A stretch of 64,000 nucleotides of DNA from Tardiphaga robiniae (GTDB lineage: Bacteria > Pseudomonadota > Alphaproteobacteria > Rhizobiales > Xanthobacteraceae): the NCBI RefSeq assembly GCF_013359755.1, contig NZ_JABMCJ010000064.1, forward strand, positions 34,721 to 98,720, given 5' to 3'. The notes under the pieces were generated by a model. The model saw only the letters and a program-made list of their open reading frames with translations. It was not told the DNA's origin and searched no databases. Made by a program: the position numbers and the translations under genes. Shown piece after piece: positions 53,983 to 63,673 of the stretch. How positions within the stretch are numbered: the stretch's first letter is position 1; every line of letters starts with the position of its first letter.

Positions 53983-55305
53983 GTGGCAGCAAACGCATCA
54001 CAAGCTAAGACTGCCCGCGGGCCGGACGCCGCATTCATCCTGAAGAAGGCCGTGATCTCCGCACTGGTCGCGCTGGTGCTGTTCTCGCTGATGATCGGCA
54101 TCCGCACCGAGGCCGGCTCCGACGGGCAACTGACCTGGTGGACGCGCTTCGGCGATCTCGCCGCCATGGTCGCCGTGGTGTTCGGCGGCAGTATCGTCAT
54201 GGAGTTGCTGCGCCACTGGTGGGGACCGGTGGACACCGTGCGCGTCGTGCCGCCATCGGCGCAGAAAGTATTTTCCTTCGCCGGCCGTGCGCTGGTGCCG
54301 GCGCTGTTGATCTTCACCTTTCTCGTCCCGGTGATCTTCTACGACGAGCGTTACATCCTCGATCTCGGCATTCTCGTGCTGACCTACGTGATGCTTGGCT
54401 GGGGTCTGAATGTGGTGGTCGGCCTCGCCGGTCTTCTCGATCTCGGCTATGTCGCCTTCTATGCCGTCGGCGCCTATTCCTACGCGCTGCTGGCCACCAA
54501 TTTCGGCCTGTCGTTCTGGATCTGCCTGCCACTCGCCGGTATCCTCGCGGCGTTCTTCGGTGTGCTGCTCGGCTTTCCAGTCCTGCGGCTGCGCGGCGAC
54601 TACCTCGCCATCGTTACACTGGCCTTTGGCGAGATCATCCGCCTCGTCATCATCAACTGGCAGACTCTCACCGGTGGTCCCAACGGCATCTCCGGCATTC
54701 CGCGTCCAACCATGTTCGGCATTCCGCTGACGCCGGGCGATGGCGGCCTCGCTGACCGCCTTGGCATCGAGTTCTCGCCGACCCACCGCATCGTCTTCCT
54801 GTTCTATCTGATCCTCGCGCTCGCACTGCTCACCAACTGGGTCACCATCCGCCTGCGCCGCCTACCCATTGGCCGGGCCTGGGAGGCGCTGCGCGAAGAC
54901 GAAGTCGCCTGCCGCGCGCTCGGCATCAATACGACGACGACGAAGCTCACCGCCTTCGCCACCGGCGCCATGTTCGGCGGCTTCGCCGGCGCGTTCTTTG
55001 CGACCCGTCAGGGTTTCATCAGCCCGGAATCCTTCACTTTCCACGAATCCGCACTGGTGCTGGCCATCGTCGTGCTCGGCGGCATGGGCTCACAACTCGG
55101 CGTGGCCCTCGCAGCGCTCGCGATGATCGGCGGCTTCGAACTGTTCAGAGGCCTTGAGCAATTCCGCATGCTGGTGTTCGGCGGCGCCATGGTGCTGCTA
55201 ATGATCTGGCGCCCGCGCGGCCTGATCGGCCACCGCGCGCCAACCGTCTTTCTCGAACGCAACACGGTGATCTCGTCCGACCTCGTCAAAGAGGGGCACG
55301 GATGA
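53983..55305 (+). CDS. livM: branched-chain amino-acid ABC transporter permease LivM
   Basis: 440 residues from a GTG. About ten membrane helices; LNVVVGLAGLLDLGYVAFYAVGAYSYA near residue 140 and GRAWEALREDEVACRALGIN near 300 are LivM hallmarks. The N-terminus is extended by about 100 residues over minimal LivM, as common in rhizobia. It overlaps livG by 4 bases (ATGA). Confidence 0.95.
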   Translation: MAANASQAKTARGPDAAFILKKAVISALVALVLFSLMIGIRTEAGSDGQLTWWTRFGDLAAMVAVVFGGSIVMELLRHWWGPVDTVRVVPPSAQKVFSFAGRALVPALLIFTFLVPVIFYDERYILDLGILVLTYVMLGWGLNVVVGLAGLLDLGYVAFYAVGAYSYALLATNFGLSFWICLPLAGILAAFFGVLLGFPVLRLRGDYLAIVTLAFGEIIRLVIINWQTLTGGPNGISGIPRPTMFGIPLTPGDGGLADRLGIEFSPTHRIVFLFYLILALALLTNWVTIRLRRLPIGRAWEALREDEVACRALGINTTTTKLTAFATGAMFGGFAGAFFATRQGFISPESFTFHESALVLAIVVLGGMGSQLGVALAALAMIGGFELFRGLEQFRMLVFGGAMVLLMIWRPRGLIGHRAPTVFLERNTVISSDLVKEGHG

Positions 55306-56128
55306 ACATCAACGACATCCTCAGCGTCGAGAATCTGACGATGCGGTTCGGCGGCATCGTCGCCGTCAACGATCTCTCCTTCACCGCCGAGCGTGGCAAG
55401 ATCACAGCGCTGATCGGCCCCAACGGTGCCGGCAAGACCACCGTCTTCAATTGCATCACCGGCTTCTACAAGCCGACATCCGGCACCATCAAGCTGCGCC
55501 ACAGCGATGGCGAATGGCGGCTGGAGCGGCTGAACGACTTCCGCATCTCGAAGATCGCCAAGGTCGCGCGCACCTTCCAGAATATCCGGCTGTTTCCCGG
55601 CATGACCGCGCTGGAAAACCTGATGGTGGCGCAGCACAACACGCTGATGCGCGCTTCTGGCTTCACTCTTCTCGGCCTGTTCGGCGTGCCCAGCTATCGC
55701 GCCGCCGAGAAGGCTGCGATCGACCTGGCGCGCTACTGGCTCGATCAGATCGGCCTGCTGGAGCGCGCTGACGATGCCGCCGGCAACCTGCCTTATGGGG
55801 ATCAGCGCCGCCTTGAAATCGCGCGTGCGATGTGTACCGAACCTGCACTGCTCTGCCTCGACGAACCCGCCGCCGGCCTCAATGCCCGCGAAAGCGCCGC
55901 GCTCAACGAGTTGCTGCTGAAGATCCGCGCCGAGCACGGCACCTCGATCCTGCTCATCGAGCATGACATGTCCGTCGTGATGCAAATCTCCGACCATATC
56001 AACGTGCTCGATTACGGTGTGAAGATCGCCGACGGCACGCCGCAGCAGATCCGCGACAATCCCAAAGTCATCGCCGCCTATCTCGGTGCCGACGAGGAAG
56101 AAGCTATCGCAGTGATGGAGGGCGAGAC

Positions 56129-56132
<4 letters not shown>
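55302..56132 (+). CDS. livG: branched-chain amino-acid ABC transporter ATP-binding protein LivG
   Basis: 276 residues. Walker A GPNGAGKTTVFNC near residue 43, Walker B CLDEPAAGLN near 182, and LPYGDQRRLEIARAM in the signature position near 165, the LivG variant of the ABC signature. Drives transport with LivF. Overlaps livM and livF by 4 bases each, indicating coupled translation. Confidence 0.96.
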
Positions 56133-56863
<731 letters not shown>

Positions 56864-56866
<3 letters not shown>

Positions 56867-56883
56867 AGGATCGATATCCTTCA
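56864..56883. other. hairpin spanning the livF stop codon
   Basis: TGAAGGAT (stop codon included) pairs with ATCCTTCA over a 4-base loop CGAT. No T-run. Could separate expression of the transporter from that of the binding protein by stabilising the 3' end. Confidence 0.5.
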
Positions 56884-57005
56884 TCAAATGACGCGCAGCG
56901 CGATGCAAACAATCGACACTATTCTGAAGGTAGAATGATGCGCCAATCGCGATTCCGTCACGGCGTCGCGTTTCTCTGCATTCGAACGGAACACGGGGAC
57001 TTCCT

Positions 57006-58115
57006 ATGAAATTCATCAAACTCATCGGCCTGACGGCGGGTGCTTCGATTGCGCTGGCGTCCGTTGCACTGGCGCAGGATATTCCTGTCGCCGTCGCATC
57101 ATCGATGACCGGCAGCGAATCCGCCTTCGGCCGCCAGTTCAAGAATGGCGCCGAACTCGCTGTCGCCGATATCAACGCCGCTGGCGGCCTGCTGAACAAG
57201 AAGCTGGCGCTACAGGTCGGCGATGATGCCTGCGATCCCAAGCAGGCCCGCTCGATTGCCGAGAAATTCGCCAGCGCGCGCATTCCCTTCGTCGCCGGTC
57301 ACTATTGTTCGTCGTCGTCGATCCCGGCCTCGGAAGCCTATGCCGATGGCAATGTGCTGCAGATCTCGCCGGGCTCGACCAATCCCCTATTCACCGAACG
57401 CAAGCTCGCCAATGTGCTGCGCGTCTGCGGCCGCGACGATCAGCAGGGTTTTGTCGCCGGCGAGTACATTGCGAAGAACTACAAGGGCAAGAATATCGCG
57501 ATCCTGAACGACAAGACGACCTATGGAAAAGGCCTCGCCGACGAAACCAGGAAGGCGCTGAACAAGGCCGGCGTCACCGAGAAGATGTTCGAGAGCTACA
57601 ACAAGGGCGACAAGGATTTTAATGCGATCGTGTCGCGCCTGAAGCGCGACAATATCGATCTGGTTTACGTGGGCGGCTATCACCAGGAAGCCGGGCTCAT
57701 CGTGCGCCAGATGCGTGACCAGGGACTCAAGACGGTGCTGATGGCGGGCGACGCTATCAACGACAAGGAGTTCGCCTCGATCACCGGCCCGGCTGCGGAA
57801 GGCACGCTGTTCACCTTCGGCCCCGACCCGCGCAACAAGCCGACCGCCAAGGCGATCGTCGACCGCTTCAAGGCCAAGAACATCGATCCCGAGGGCTACA
57901 CGCTCTACACCTATGCGGCGTTCCAGGTCTGGTCGCAGGCCGTCGCCAAGGCCGGCACCACCGACACCAAGAAGGTGATGGACACGATCAAGGCCGGCGA
58001 ATGGGACACCGTCCTCGGCAAGCTGGCCTTCGACGCCAAGGGCGACATCAAGGCGATCGACTACGTCGTCTACAAGTGGGACGCCAAGGGCGACTACGCC
58101 GAACTGAAGCAGTAA
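57006..58115 (+). CDS. livJ: branched-chain amino-acid ABC transporter binding protein, copy 1
   Basis: 369 residues. Signal peptide 1-23 (LTAGASIALASVALAQ). Periplasmic binding fold I: ESAFGRQFKNGAELAVADIN near residue 38, GDDACDPKQARSIAEKF near 75 with a Cys, GHYCSSSSIPASEAYADGN near 98. Binds the substrate and delivers it to LivHM. Its mature part is nearly identical to the next gene, so both may bind related ligands. 139 bases after livF. Confidence 0.94.
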   Translation: MKFIKLIGLTAGASIALASVALAQDIPVAVASSMTGSESAFGRQFKNGAELAVADINAAGGLLNKKLALQVGDDACDPKQARSIAEKFASARIPFVAGHYCSSSSIPASEAYADGNVLQISPGSTNPLFTERKLANVLRVCGRDDQQGFVAGEYIAKNYKGKNIAILNDKTTYGKGLADETRKALNKAGVTEKMFESYNKGDKDFNAIVSRLKRDNIDLVYVGGYHQEAGLIVRQMRDQGLKTVLMAGDAINDKEFASITGPAAEGTLFTFGPDPRNKPTAKAIVDRFKAKNIDPEGYTLYTYAAFQVWSQAVAKAGTTDTKKVMDTIKAGEWDTVLGKLAFDAKGDIKAIDYVVYKWDAKGDYAELKQ

Positions 58116-58419
58116 GCCTGCCGGCCGCACCTCTCCCGCATAGCGAGAGGTGCGGCTCGCCTCACGTCATGATGTCGATGCGGAGCCGACGTGACGCGAC
58201 TGCCCACACCAGGGCGGTTTCGGCATCTTTTTTGATCCGCCGGAGCGGACTCGCACAGCGAAAGCTCTTGCGACGACCTGCCGCAGCCGGACTCACAGGC
58301 TGGCTGTTTGCGGCCGAAAATTGCCGATGACTCGGCATCAAAATAAGTTGAGAATGATCCTATCGTTCGGGCGGCCGGATTGCGTTTGTGGCCGAAAACT
58401 CTTTGCGAGGATCATCCCC
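58116..58419. other. spacer between the two binding-protein genes
   Basis: 304 bases without a gene. Contains the 12-base-stem hairpin at 58124-58156 and a second inverted pair TCACGTC (58162-58168) / GACGTGA (58188-58194). A separate promoter for copy 2 probably lies in the right half. Confidence 0.5.
58124..58156. terminator. stable hairpin after first binding-protein gene
   Basis: GCCGCACCTCTC and GAGAGGTGCGGC form a perfect 12-base stem with a 9-base loop. There is no T-run, so it may act as an mRNA-stabilising end or partial terminator. Confidence 0.6.
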
Positions 58420-59535
58420 ATGAAACCATTGAATGTGATCGGCCTGGCCTTTGCCGCGTCGCTGCTCTCAAGCGGAGCTTTTGCACAGGACATCAACGTC
58501 GCGGTCGCCGGCCCGATGACGGGCGGCGAATCGGCCTTCGGCCGCCAGATGAAGAACGGCGCCGACCAGGCTGTGGCCGATCTCAATGCCGCTGGCGGCG
58601 TGCTCGGCAAGAAGCTGGCGCTGCAGGTCGGTGACGACGCCTGCGATCCCAAACAGGCCCGCTCGATCGCCGAGAAGTTCGCAAGCTCCAAGGTGCCGTT
58701 CGTCGCCGGCCATTTCTGCTCGTCGTCGTCGATCCCGGCCTCCGAAGCCTATGCCGACGGCAACGTGCTGCAGATCACGCCGGCGTCGACCAACCCGCTG
58801 TTCACCGAACGCAAGCTCGCCAATGTGCTGCGCGTCTGCGGCCGTGACGACCAGCAGGGCCTTGTCGCCGCCGACTACATCGCCAAGAACTTCAAGGGCA
58901 AGAACGTCGCGATCCTCAACGACAAGACCACTTACGGCAAGGGTCTCGCCGACGAGACCAAGAAGGCACTCAACAAGGCCGGCTTCACCGAAAAGATGTT
59001 CGAGAGCTACAACAAGGGCGACAAGGACTTCAACTCGATCGTCTCGCGCCTGAAGCGCGACAATATCGATCTGGTTTATGTCGGCGGCTATCACCAGGAA
59101 GCCGGTCTCATCCTGCGCCAGATGCGCGACCAGGGCCTTAAGACCATATTGATGGCCGGCGACGCCATGAACGACAAGGAATTCGCCTCCATCACCGGCC
59201 CCGCGGCAGAAGGCACGCTGTTCACCTTCGGCCCCGACCCGCGCAACAAGCCGACCGCGAAGGCGATCGTCGAGAAGTTCAAGGCCAAGAACATCGATCC
59301 CGAAGGCTACACGCTCTACACCTATGCAGCGTTCCAGGTCTGGTCGCAGGCCGTTGCCAAGGCCGGCTCCACCGACACCAAGAAGGTGATGGATGTGATC
59401 AAGGCCGGCGAATGGGACACCGTGCTCGGCAAGATGGCGTTCGACGCCAAGGGCGACATCAAGGCCATCGACTATGTCGTCTATAAGTGGGACGCCAAGG
59501 GCAACTACACCCAGATCGACGCGAAGGGAACCTGA
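58420..59535 (+). CDS. livK: branched-chain amino-acid ABC transporter binding protein, copy 2
   Basis: 371 residues, signal peptide 1-23 (VIGLAFAASLLSSGAFAQ). The mature region matches copy 1 almost residue for residue, for instance GDDACDPKQARSIAEKFAS and NKGDKDF followed by SIVSRLKRDNIDL, with conservative changes. ATG at 58420 starts the signal peptide. Differences cluster around residue 35-70 and at the C-terminus. Probably a recent tandem duplication giving a second specificity or dosage. Confidence 0.93.
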   Translation: MKPLNVIGLAFAASLLSSGAFAQDINVAVAGPMTGGESAFGRQMKNGADQAVADLNAAGGVLGKKLALQVGDDACDPKQARSIAEKFASSKVPFVAGHFCSSSSIPASEAYADGNVLQITPASTNPLFTERKLANVLRVCGRDDQQGLVAADYIAKNFKGKNVAILNDKTTYGKGLADETKKALNKAGFTEKMFESYNKGDKDFNSIVSRLKRDNIDLVYVGGYHQEAGLILRQMRDQGLKTILMAGDAMNDKEFASITGPAAEGTLFTFGPDPRNKPTAKAIVEKFKAKNIDPEGYTLYTYAAFQVWSQAVAKAGSTDTKKVMDVIKAGEWDTVLGKMAFDAKGDIKAIDYVVYKWDAKGNYTQIDAKGT

Positions 59536-59560
59536 GGCGACGCCGCGAGCGCTTCCCTTA

Positions 59561-59618
59561 ACCTCTCCCCGCTCTTTGCGGGGAGAGGTCGGGCGGCGAA
59601 GCTGACCGGGTGAGGGGC
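59561..59618 (-). repeat. REP-like repeat, copy A (inverted)
   Basis: ACCTCTCCCCGC (59561-59572) pairs with GCGGGGAGAGGT (59578-59589), a perfect 12-base stem, followed by CTGACCGGGTGAGGGGC. Its reverse complement matches copy B at 59733. Confidence 0.85.
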
Positions 59619-59732
59619 ATGGTATGCACCTGCCCCATCTCGGACTATCGGATCGAATATTGTCCGGGCGGGTTGCTAACTTTGTTGATCTGCCGACCCG
59701 ATAGATATCGGTTGTGTCTTCTCCAGCGTGAG

Positions 59733-59784
59733 GCCCCTCACCCGGCGCTGCGCGCCGACCTCTCCCCGCAAGTGCGGGGCGAGG
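59733..59784 (+). repeat. REP-like repeat, copy B
   Basis: GCCCCTCACCCGG, then a CGGCGC/GCGCCG hairpin, then CCTCTCCCCGC paired with GCGGGGCGAGG. It is copy A in the opposite direction; together they form a BIME-like pair with 114 bases between. Confidence 0.85.
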
Positions 59785-59799
59785 TTACGAGGGACCCCC

Positions 59800-60534
59800 T
59801 CACCCGAAATTCTGCAGCGCGGGAAACGTCTCAAGCAACCAGATGCTGGCATTCGACACGGCGCCGGTCAGAAACGCGATACCGGTGATCACCATCAACA
59901 CGCCCATCGCGCGCTCGACATGGACGAGATGCTTCTTCATGCGCGCAAACACGCTGGAGAACTGCTCAACCATGAAGGCCGCGATCAGGAACGGAATGCC
60001 GAGGCCGAGGGAATAGACCGCGAGCAATCCCGCGCCCTTGGTCACCGTTGCTTCTGCCGCCGCCACCGACAGGATCGCCGCAAGGATAGGTCCGATGCAC
60101 GGCGTCCAGCCAAACGCAAAAGCCAGACCCATCACATAGGCGCCCCACAGGCCGACCGGCCTGGGCATGCTCAGGCGTCCCTCGCGCATCAGCAGCCCGA
60201 TGCGCGTGAGCCCGAGGAAATGCAGGCCCATCAGGATGATCAGGATGCCGGCAACGATTGACAGTTCCGCCGCATAGGAGCGGACCACGCTGCCGACCAG
60301 GCTGGCGCTGGCACCGAGCGCCACGAACACCGTGGAGAAGCCCAGCACGAACACGGCCGCCGAGATCATCACCGCGCGCCGGGAGGCCGCTTCCTGCTCG
60401 TCATTGGCGACGTGCTCGATGGTCGCGCCCGTGAGATAGATGAGATAGGGCGGCACCAGCGGCAGCACGCAGGGCGACAGGAACGAGACAATGCCAGCAA
60501 TCAATGCGGCGGGGATCGTGACATCGGAGATCAT
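59800..60534 (-). CDS. ccdA: CcdA-type thiol-disulfide transmembrane protein
   Basis: 244 residues, six hydrophobic helices. The two active cysteines are in FLSPCVLPLVPP (Cys22) and GWTPCIGPILAA (Cys145), the two membrane helices that carry electrons from cytoplasmic thioredoxin to periplasmic partners for cytochrome c assembly. No thioredoxin or ResA-like gene lies next to it. The start at 60534 is a good ATG. Its 3' end reaches the REP-like pair. Confidence 0.92.
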   Translation of the reverse strand: MISDVTIPAALIAGIVSFLSPCVLPLVPPYLIYLTGATIEHVANDEQEAASRRAVMISAAVFVLGFSTVFVALGASASLVGSVVRSYAAELSIVAGILIILMGLHFLGLTRIGLLMREGRLSMPRPVGLWGAYVMGLAFAFGWTPCIGPILAAILSVAAAEATVTKGAGLLAVYSLGLGIPFLIAAFMVEQFSSVFARMKKHLVHVERAMGVLMVITGIAFLTGAVSNASIWLLETFPALQNFG

Positions 60535-60672
60535 GCGGCTAGATGCACCGCTGACATGACGGGATGCAAGCGGGATGGATCAAATGCCCGCCACTTCCGG
60601 CTGTTGTGATCATGTGTGATCGGTTGACCGGGCAGCCTTGCTGCGGTCTGGTCGGGCCAAGAGGGAACCGCC

Positions 60673-61665
60673 ATGAAGAACCTGCTCACCGATATCGCCG
60701 GCGTTCGCGTCGGCCACGCGGACGACGCCCAACTGGCCTCCGGCGTCACCGCCATCCTGTTCGACAGGCCGGCCGTGGCCTCCGTCGACATCCGCGGCGG
60801 CGGACCGGGCACGCGCGAAAGCGCCCTGCTCGATCCTGTGAACACCGTGGATGCCATCCACGGCCTCGCGCTGGCCGGCGGCTCGGCCTTCGGGCTCGAA
60901 GCCGGCGGCGGCGTGCAGGCCTGGCTCGCCGAACAAGGCCGCGGCTACCAGATCGGCAATGCCGTCATCCCCATCGTGCCGGGCGCGATCCTGTTCGACC
61001 TGCTCAATGGCGGCGACAAGGCCTGGGGCCGCTTTCCGCCCTATCGCGATCTCGGCTATGCCGCCGCGGCGGGAGCCAGCGATGACTTCAAGCTCGGCAG
61101 CGTCGGCGCAGGACTGGGCGCCACGACAGTCAACTACAAGGGCGGCCTCGGCTCGGCCTCCGCCGTCACGCCATCGGGCGTGCGCGTCGCCGCACTCGCG
61201 GCAGTCAATGCGGTCGGCAGCGTCACCATCGACGATGGCCCACACTTCTGGGCGGCGCCATTCGAAGTCGGCAATGAGTTCGGCGGACACGGCATGCCGA
61301 ACAAGTTGAAGCCCGAGGTGCTTGCGATGCGTATCAAGGGCGGACCGGCGGCAACCTCGATTGAGAATACGACACTTGCCGTCGTTGTTACCGATGCGAT
61401 CCTGACCAAGGCGCAGGCCCGGCGTCTCGCCATGATGGCGCAGACCGGATTTGCGCGCGCGATCTATCCGGTGCATGCGCCGCTCGACGGCGACATCGTG
61501 TTTGCGGCCGCGACGGGCGAGAAGCCGATCGATCCGCTGGTGGGCTTGACCGAGCTCGGCATGATCGCGGGCAATGTGATCGCCCGCGCCATCGCGCGTG
61601 GCGTGTATGAAGCGACGGCGCTGCCGTTTGCGGGCGCGCTTCCAGCGTTTCGCGACCGGAACTAG
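60673..61665 (+). CDS. P1 family (DmpA/NylC-type) Ntn hydrolase
   Basis: 330 residues. DIAGVRVGHADDAQLASG at the start and GGGPGTRESALLDP near residue 42 are the P1 opener. Near residue 229 SIENTTLAVVVTDA matches the NylC-type autocleavage site, where cleavage before Thr233 (after Asn232) frees an N-terminal nucleophile. The family includes aminopeptidases acting on D- or beta-amino acids and nylon-oligomer hydrolases. The natural substrate is unknown. Alone on the plus strand, divergent from ccdA. Confidence 0.88.
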   Translation: MKNLLTDIAGVRVGHADDAQLASGVTAILFDRPAVASVDIRGGGPGTRESALLDPVNTVDAIHGLALAGGSAFGLEAGGGVQAWLAEQGRGYQIGNAVIPIVPGAILFDLLNGGDKAWGRFPPYRDLGYAAAAGASDDFKLGSVGAGLGATTVNYKGGLGSASAVTPSGVRVAALAAVNAVGSVTIDDGPHFWAAPFEVGNEFGGHGMPNKLKPEVLAMRIKGGPAATSIENTTLAVVVTDAILTKAQARRLAMMAQTGFARAIYPVHAPLDGDIVFAAATGEKPIDPLVGLTELGMIAGNVIARAIARGVYEATALPFAGALPAFRDRN

Positions 61666-61730
61666 GTCATCGCTCCGCAACCAATCGCGCCGGTAATCGT
61701 TTCTATCCGGGAGACATTCGGAGGATTGCG

Positions 61731-61982
61731 ATGCCGTCGACTGCGATTCGACATGTCACTTATGATCCGGTGAGCCGCGAACTACGCATCACCTTCACCA
61801 GCGGCCGCCGGTATGCTTATGCGCAGGTGCCGCCGGAAGTTCACGCGGCCTTCAGCAGCGCCGCGTCACGCGGCGCGTTCTTCAATCACCGTATTCGTGA
61901 TCGCTTCGCCTATCGCGAACTGGCGCGTTCGGGATCGGAACGCAGATCAGGCGCTGATCGCCAGCGTCGACTTCGCATTTGA
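61731..61982 (+). CDS. KTSC domain protein
   Basis: 83 residues. The first 65 residues show a KTSC-like fold (STAIRHVTYDPVSRELRITF, then YAYAQVPPEVHAAFSSAASR and FFNHRIRDRFAYREL). The C-terminus is Arg-rich (SERRSGADRQRRLRI). KTSC domains occur in small proteins and fusions of unknown function. The last 36 bases overlap the end of the EF-hand gene on the other strand. Confidence 0.82.
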   Translation: MPSTAIRHVTYDPVSRELRITFTSGRRYAYAQVPPEVHAAFSSAASRGAFFNHRIRDRFAYRELARSGSERRSGADRQRRLRI

Positions 61983-62711
61983 GATCTGCTGCGCCTGACG
62001 CGCGATCATCTTCTCGATTGCGTTATAGGACGAGCTTGCGGTTGATGACGTGGACGACGTGGGGACGGCCGTGGTCGAACTCACCGTCGATCCGTCCGCA
62101 TAGGCGATAGAAGTCGTGGTGCTGCCATCAGCATTCACCGTGGTCGTTGTGGTCGAACCAGCAGTGTCAGAGCCACTACCAGATCCACCGCCCATACCGC
62201 CGCCGGCGTGATGTGCCTTGCCGCCATTCAGCGCCGGGCTCAGTTCATCGATATTGACCGAGCCGTCACCGTTCTTGTCGAGCTCGGCGAATACCTTGTC
62301 GGCATTGGCGGTGTTGGTGCCGCCGGCGCCAAGTTTCTTCTCGAACTCCGCCTTGCTGATGCCGCCGCTGCCGTCGCTGTCGAGCATCCCCATCAGTCTT
62401 TTCAGCGAGTCGGCTCGTTTCGCCGAAGAGGCCGCCGTCGCGGGCTGGCTCTGGGCATCGAGCAGCGTGCTCATGGTGCCCGGGGCCAGCTTGTAGGAGC
62501 TGTTCGTGCTGCTGGTGGCGGAGGTTGCCGTCGATGACGTGGCGCTCGCCGCCGTCGACGTGCTGGCGACATCGAACGGGCTGGCGGTCTTCTGGGTGAC
62601 ACCGGTCGTGGTGGTCGCGGCCTTCGACTTCGACCTGGTGAGTGCCTGCAGCGCATCGATCGCGGTGGTGGCAGCAGCAAGAGCTGGCAGCATCGTCAAA
62701 TTCCTGATCAT
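61947..62711 (-). CDS. EF-hand calcium-binding protein, Ser/Thr-rich
   Basis: 254 residues. N-terminal part is Ser/Thr/Ala-rich and low-complexity (SATSSTNSS-type). Two EF-hand loops lie at about residues 105-150: DSDGSGGISKAEF and DKNGDGSVNIDEL, each with acidic ligands in the right places. A Gly/Ser/Thr-rich tail follows with TTTTVNADGSTTTS. No clear signal peptide; ATG at 62711 (MIRNLTMLPAL) or 62693. Binds calcium; role unknown. The 3' end overlaps the KTSC gene. Confidence 0.82.
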   Translation of the reverse strand: MIRNLTMLPALAAATTAIDALQALTRSKSKAATTTTGVTQKTASPFDVASTSTAASATSSTATSATSSTNSSYKLAPGTMSTLLDAQSQPATAASSAKRADSLKRLMGMLDSDGSGGISKAEFEKKLGAGGTNTANADKVFAELDKNGDGSVNIDELSPALNGGKAHHAGGGMGGGSGSGSDTAGSTTTTTVNADGSTTTSIAYADGSTVSSTTAVPTSSTSSTASSSYNAIEKMIARQAQQISNAKSTLAISA

Positions 62712-62971
62712 GCCGCAGCGTGCGGCGTGAATACCCTGGGGAACATGGAGCAAGCTCCATGCCAGCGAAAAAAGTTCGATAAAACAACGGCCTTGGTCGC
62801 ACGGGCCGCGCGCGTTTCCCGGCAAATCGTGCCCTTGCGGCAGAATGTGCCGGGACTATCCTGCTGCAGCGCGTCGATGGCGCGGCCGTGGCTGGCGCGT
62901 TGCCCGTCCCCCGGCCCCATGTTACGCGAGGCGGTCCATTCGCCGCCGCCCAAAAACGTTCAGGAAATCCG

Positions 62972-63673
62972 ATGTCCCAGAGCTTCACGCCCCGCCCGCT
63001 GGTGATCGCCCCGTCCATTCTGGCGGCTGATTTCGCGAGGCTTGGCGAAGAGGTCCGCGCCGTGGATACCGCCGGCGCCGACTGGATGCATCTCGACGTG
63101 ATGGACGGCCATTTCGTGCCGAACATTTCCTACGGCCCCGACGTCATCAAGGCGATGCGCCCGCACACGACAAAGATCTTCGACGCGCATCTGATGATCG
63201 CACCATGCGATCCCTATCTCGAAGCCTTCGCCAAGGCCGGCTGCGATCACATCACCGTCCATGCCGAGGCGGGCCCGCATCTGCATCGCACGCTGCAGGC
63301 GATCCGCAATCTCGGCAAGAAGGCCGGCGTCTCGCTCAATCCCGGCACGCCGCTCTCGGCCATCGAATATGTGATCGATCTCGTCGATCTCGTGCTGGTG
63401 ATGTCGGTCAATCCCGGCTTCGGCGGTCAGGCCTTCATTCCGTCGGCGCTCGGCAAGATCTCGGACCTGCGCGCGATGACCGCGGGCCGTCCGATCGATA
63501 TCGAAGTCGATGGCGGCGTGTCCGCTGCAGTCGCCGGGCAACTCGCCGCAGCAGGTGCCAATGCCTTCGTCGCCGGCTCGGCCGTATTCAAGGGCGGCAC
63601 GGTGGAGAGCTACAAGGCGAATATCGACGGCATCCGCGCGGCGGCAGCGAATGCGCGCGGCGAGATGGTGTAG
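62972..63673 (+). CDS. rpe: ribulose-phosphate 3-epimerase
   Basis: 233 residues, TIM barrel. [15 protein letters not shown], then [29 protein letters not shown] with metal His/Asp ligands, [20 protein letters not shown] near residue 145 and IEVDGGVS near 180. Interconverts ribulose 5-phosphate and xylulose 5-phosphate in the pentose phosphate and Calvin pathways. ATG at 62972 begins MSQSFTPRP; the in-frame upstream extension is not homologous. No other Calvin genes in the window. Confidence 0.95.
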   Translation: MSQSFTPRPLVIAPSILAADFARLGEEVRAVDTAGADWMHLDVMDGHFVPNISYGPDVIKAMRPHTTKIFDAHLMIAPCDPYLEAFAKAGCDHITVHAEAGPHLHRTLQAIRNLGKKAGVSLNPGTPLSAIEYVIDLVDLVLVMSVNPGFGGQAFIPSALGKISDLRAMTAGRPIDIEVDGGVSAAVAGQLAAAGANAFVAGSAVFKGGTVESYKANIDGIRAAAANARGEMV

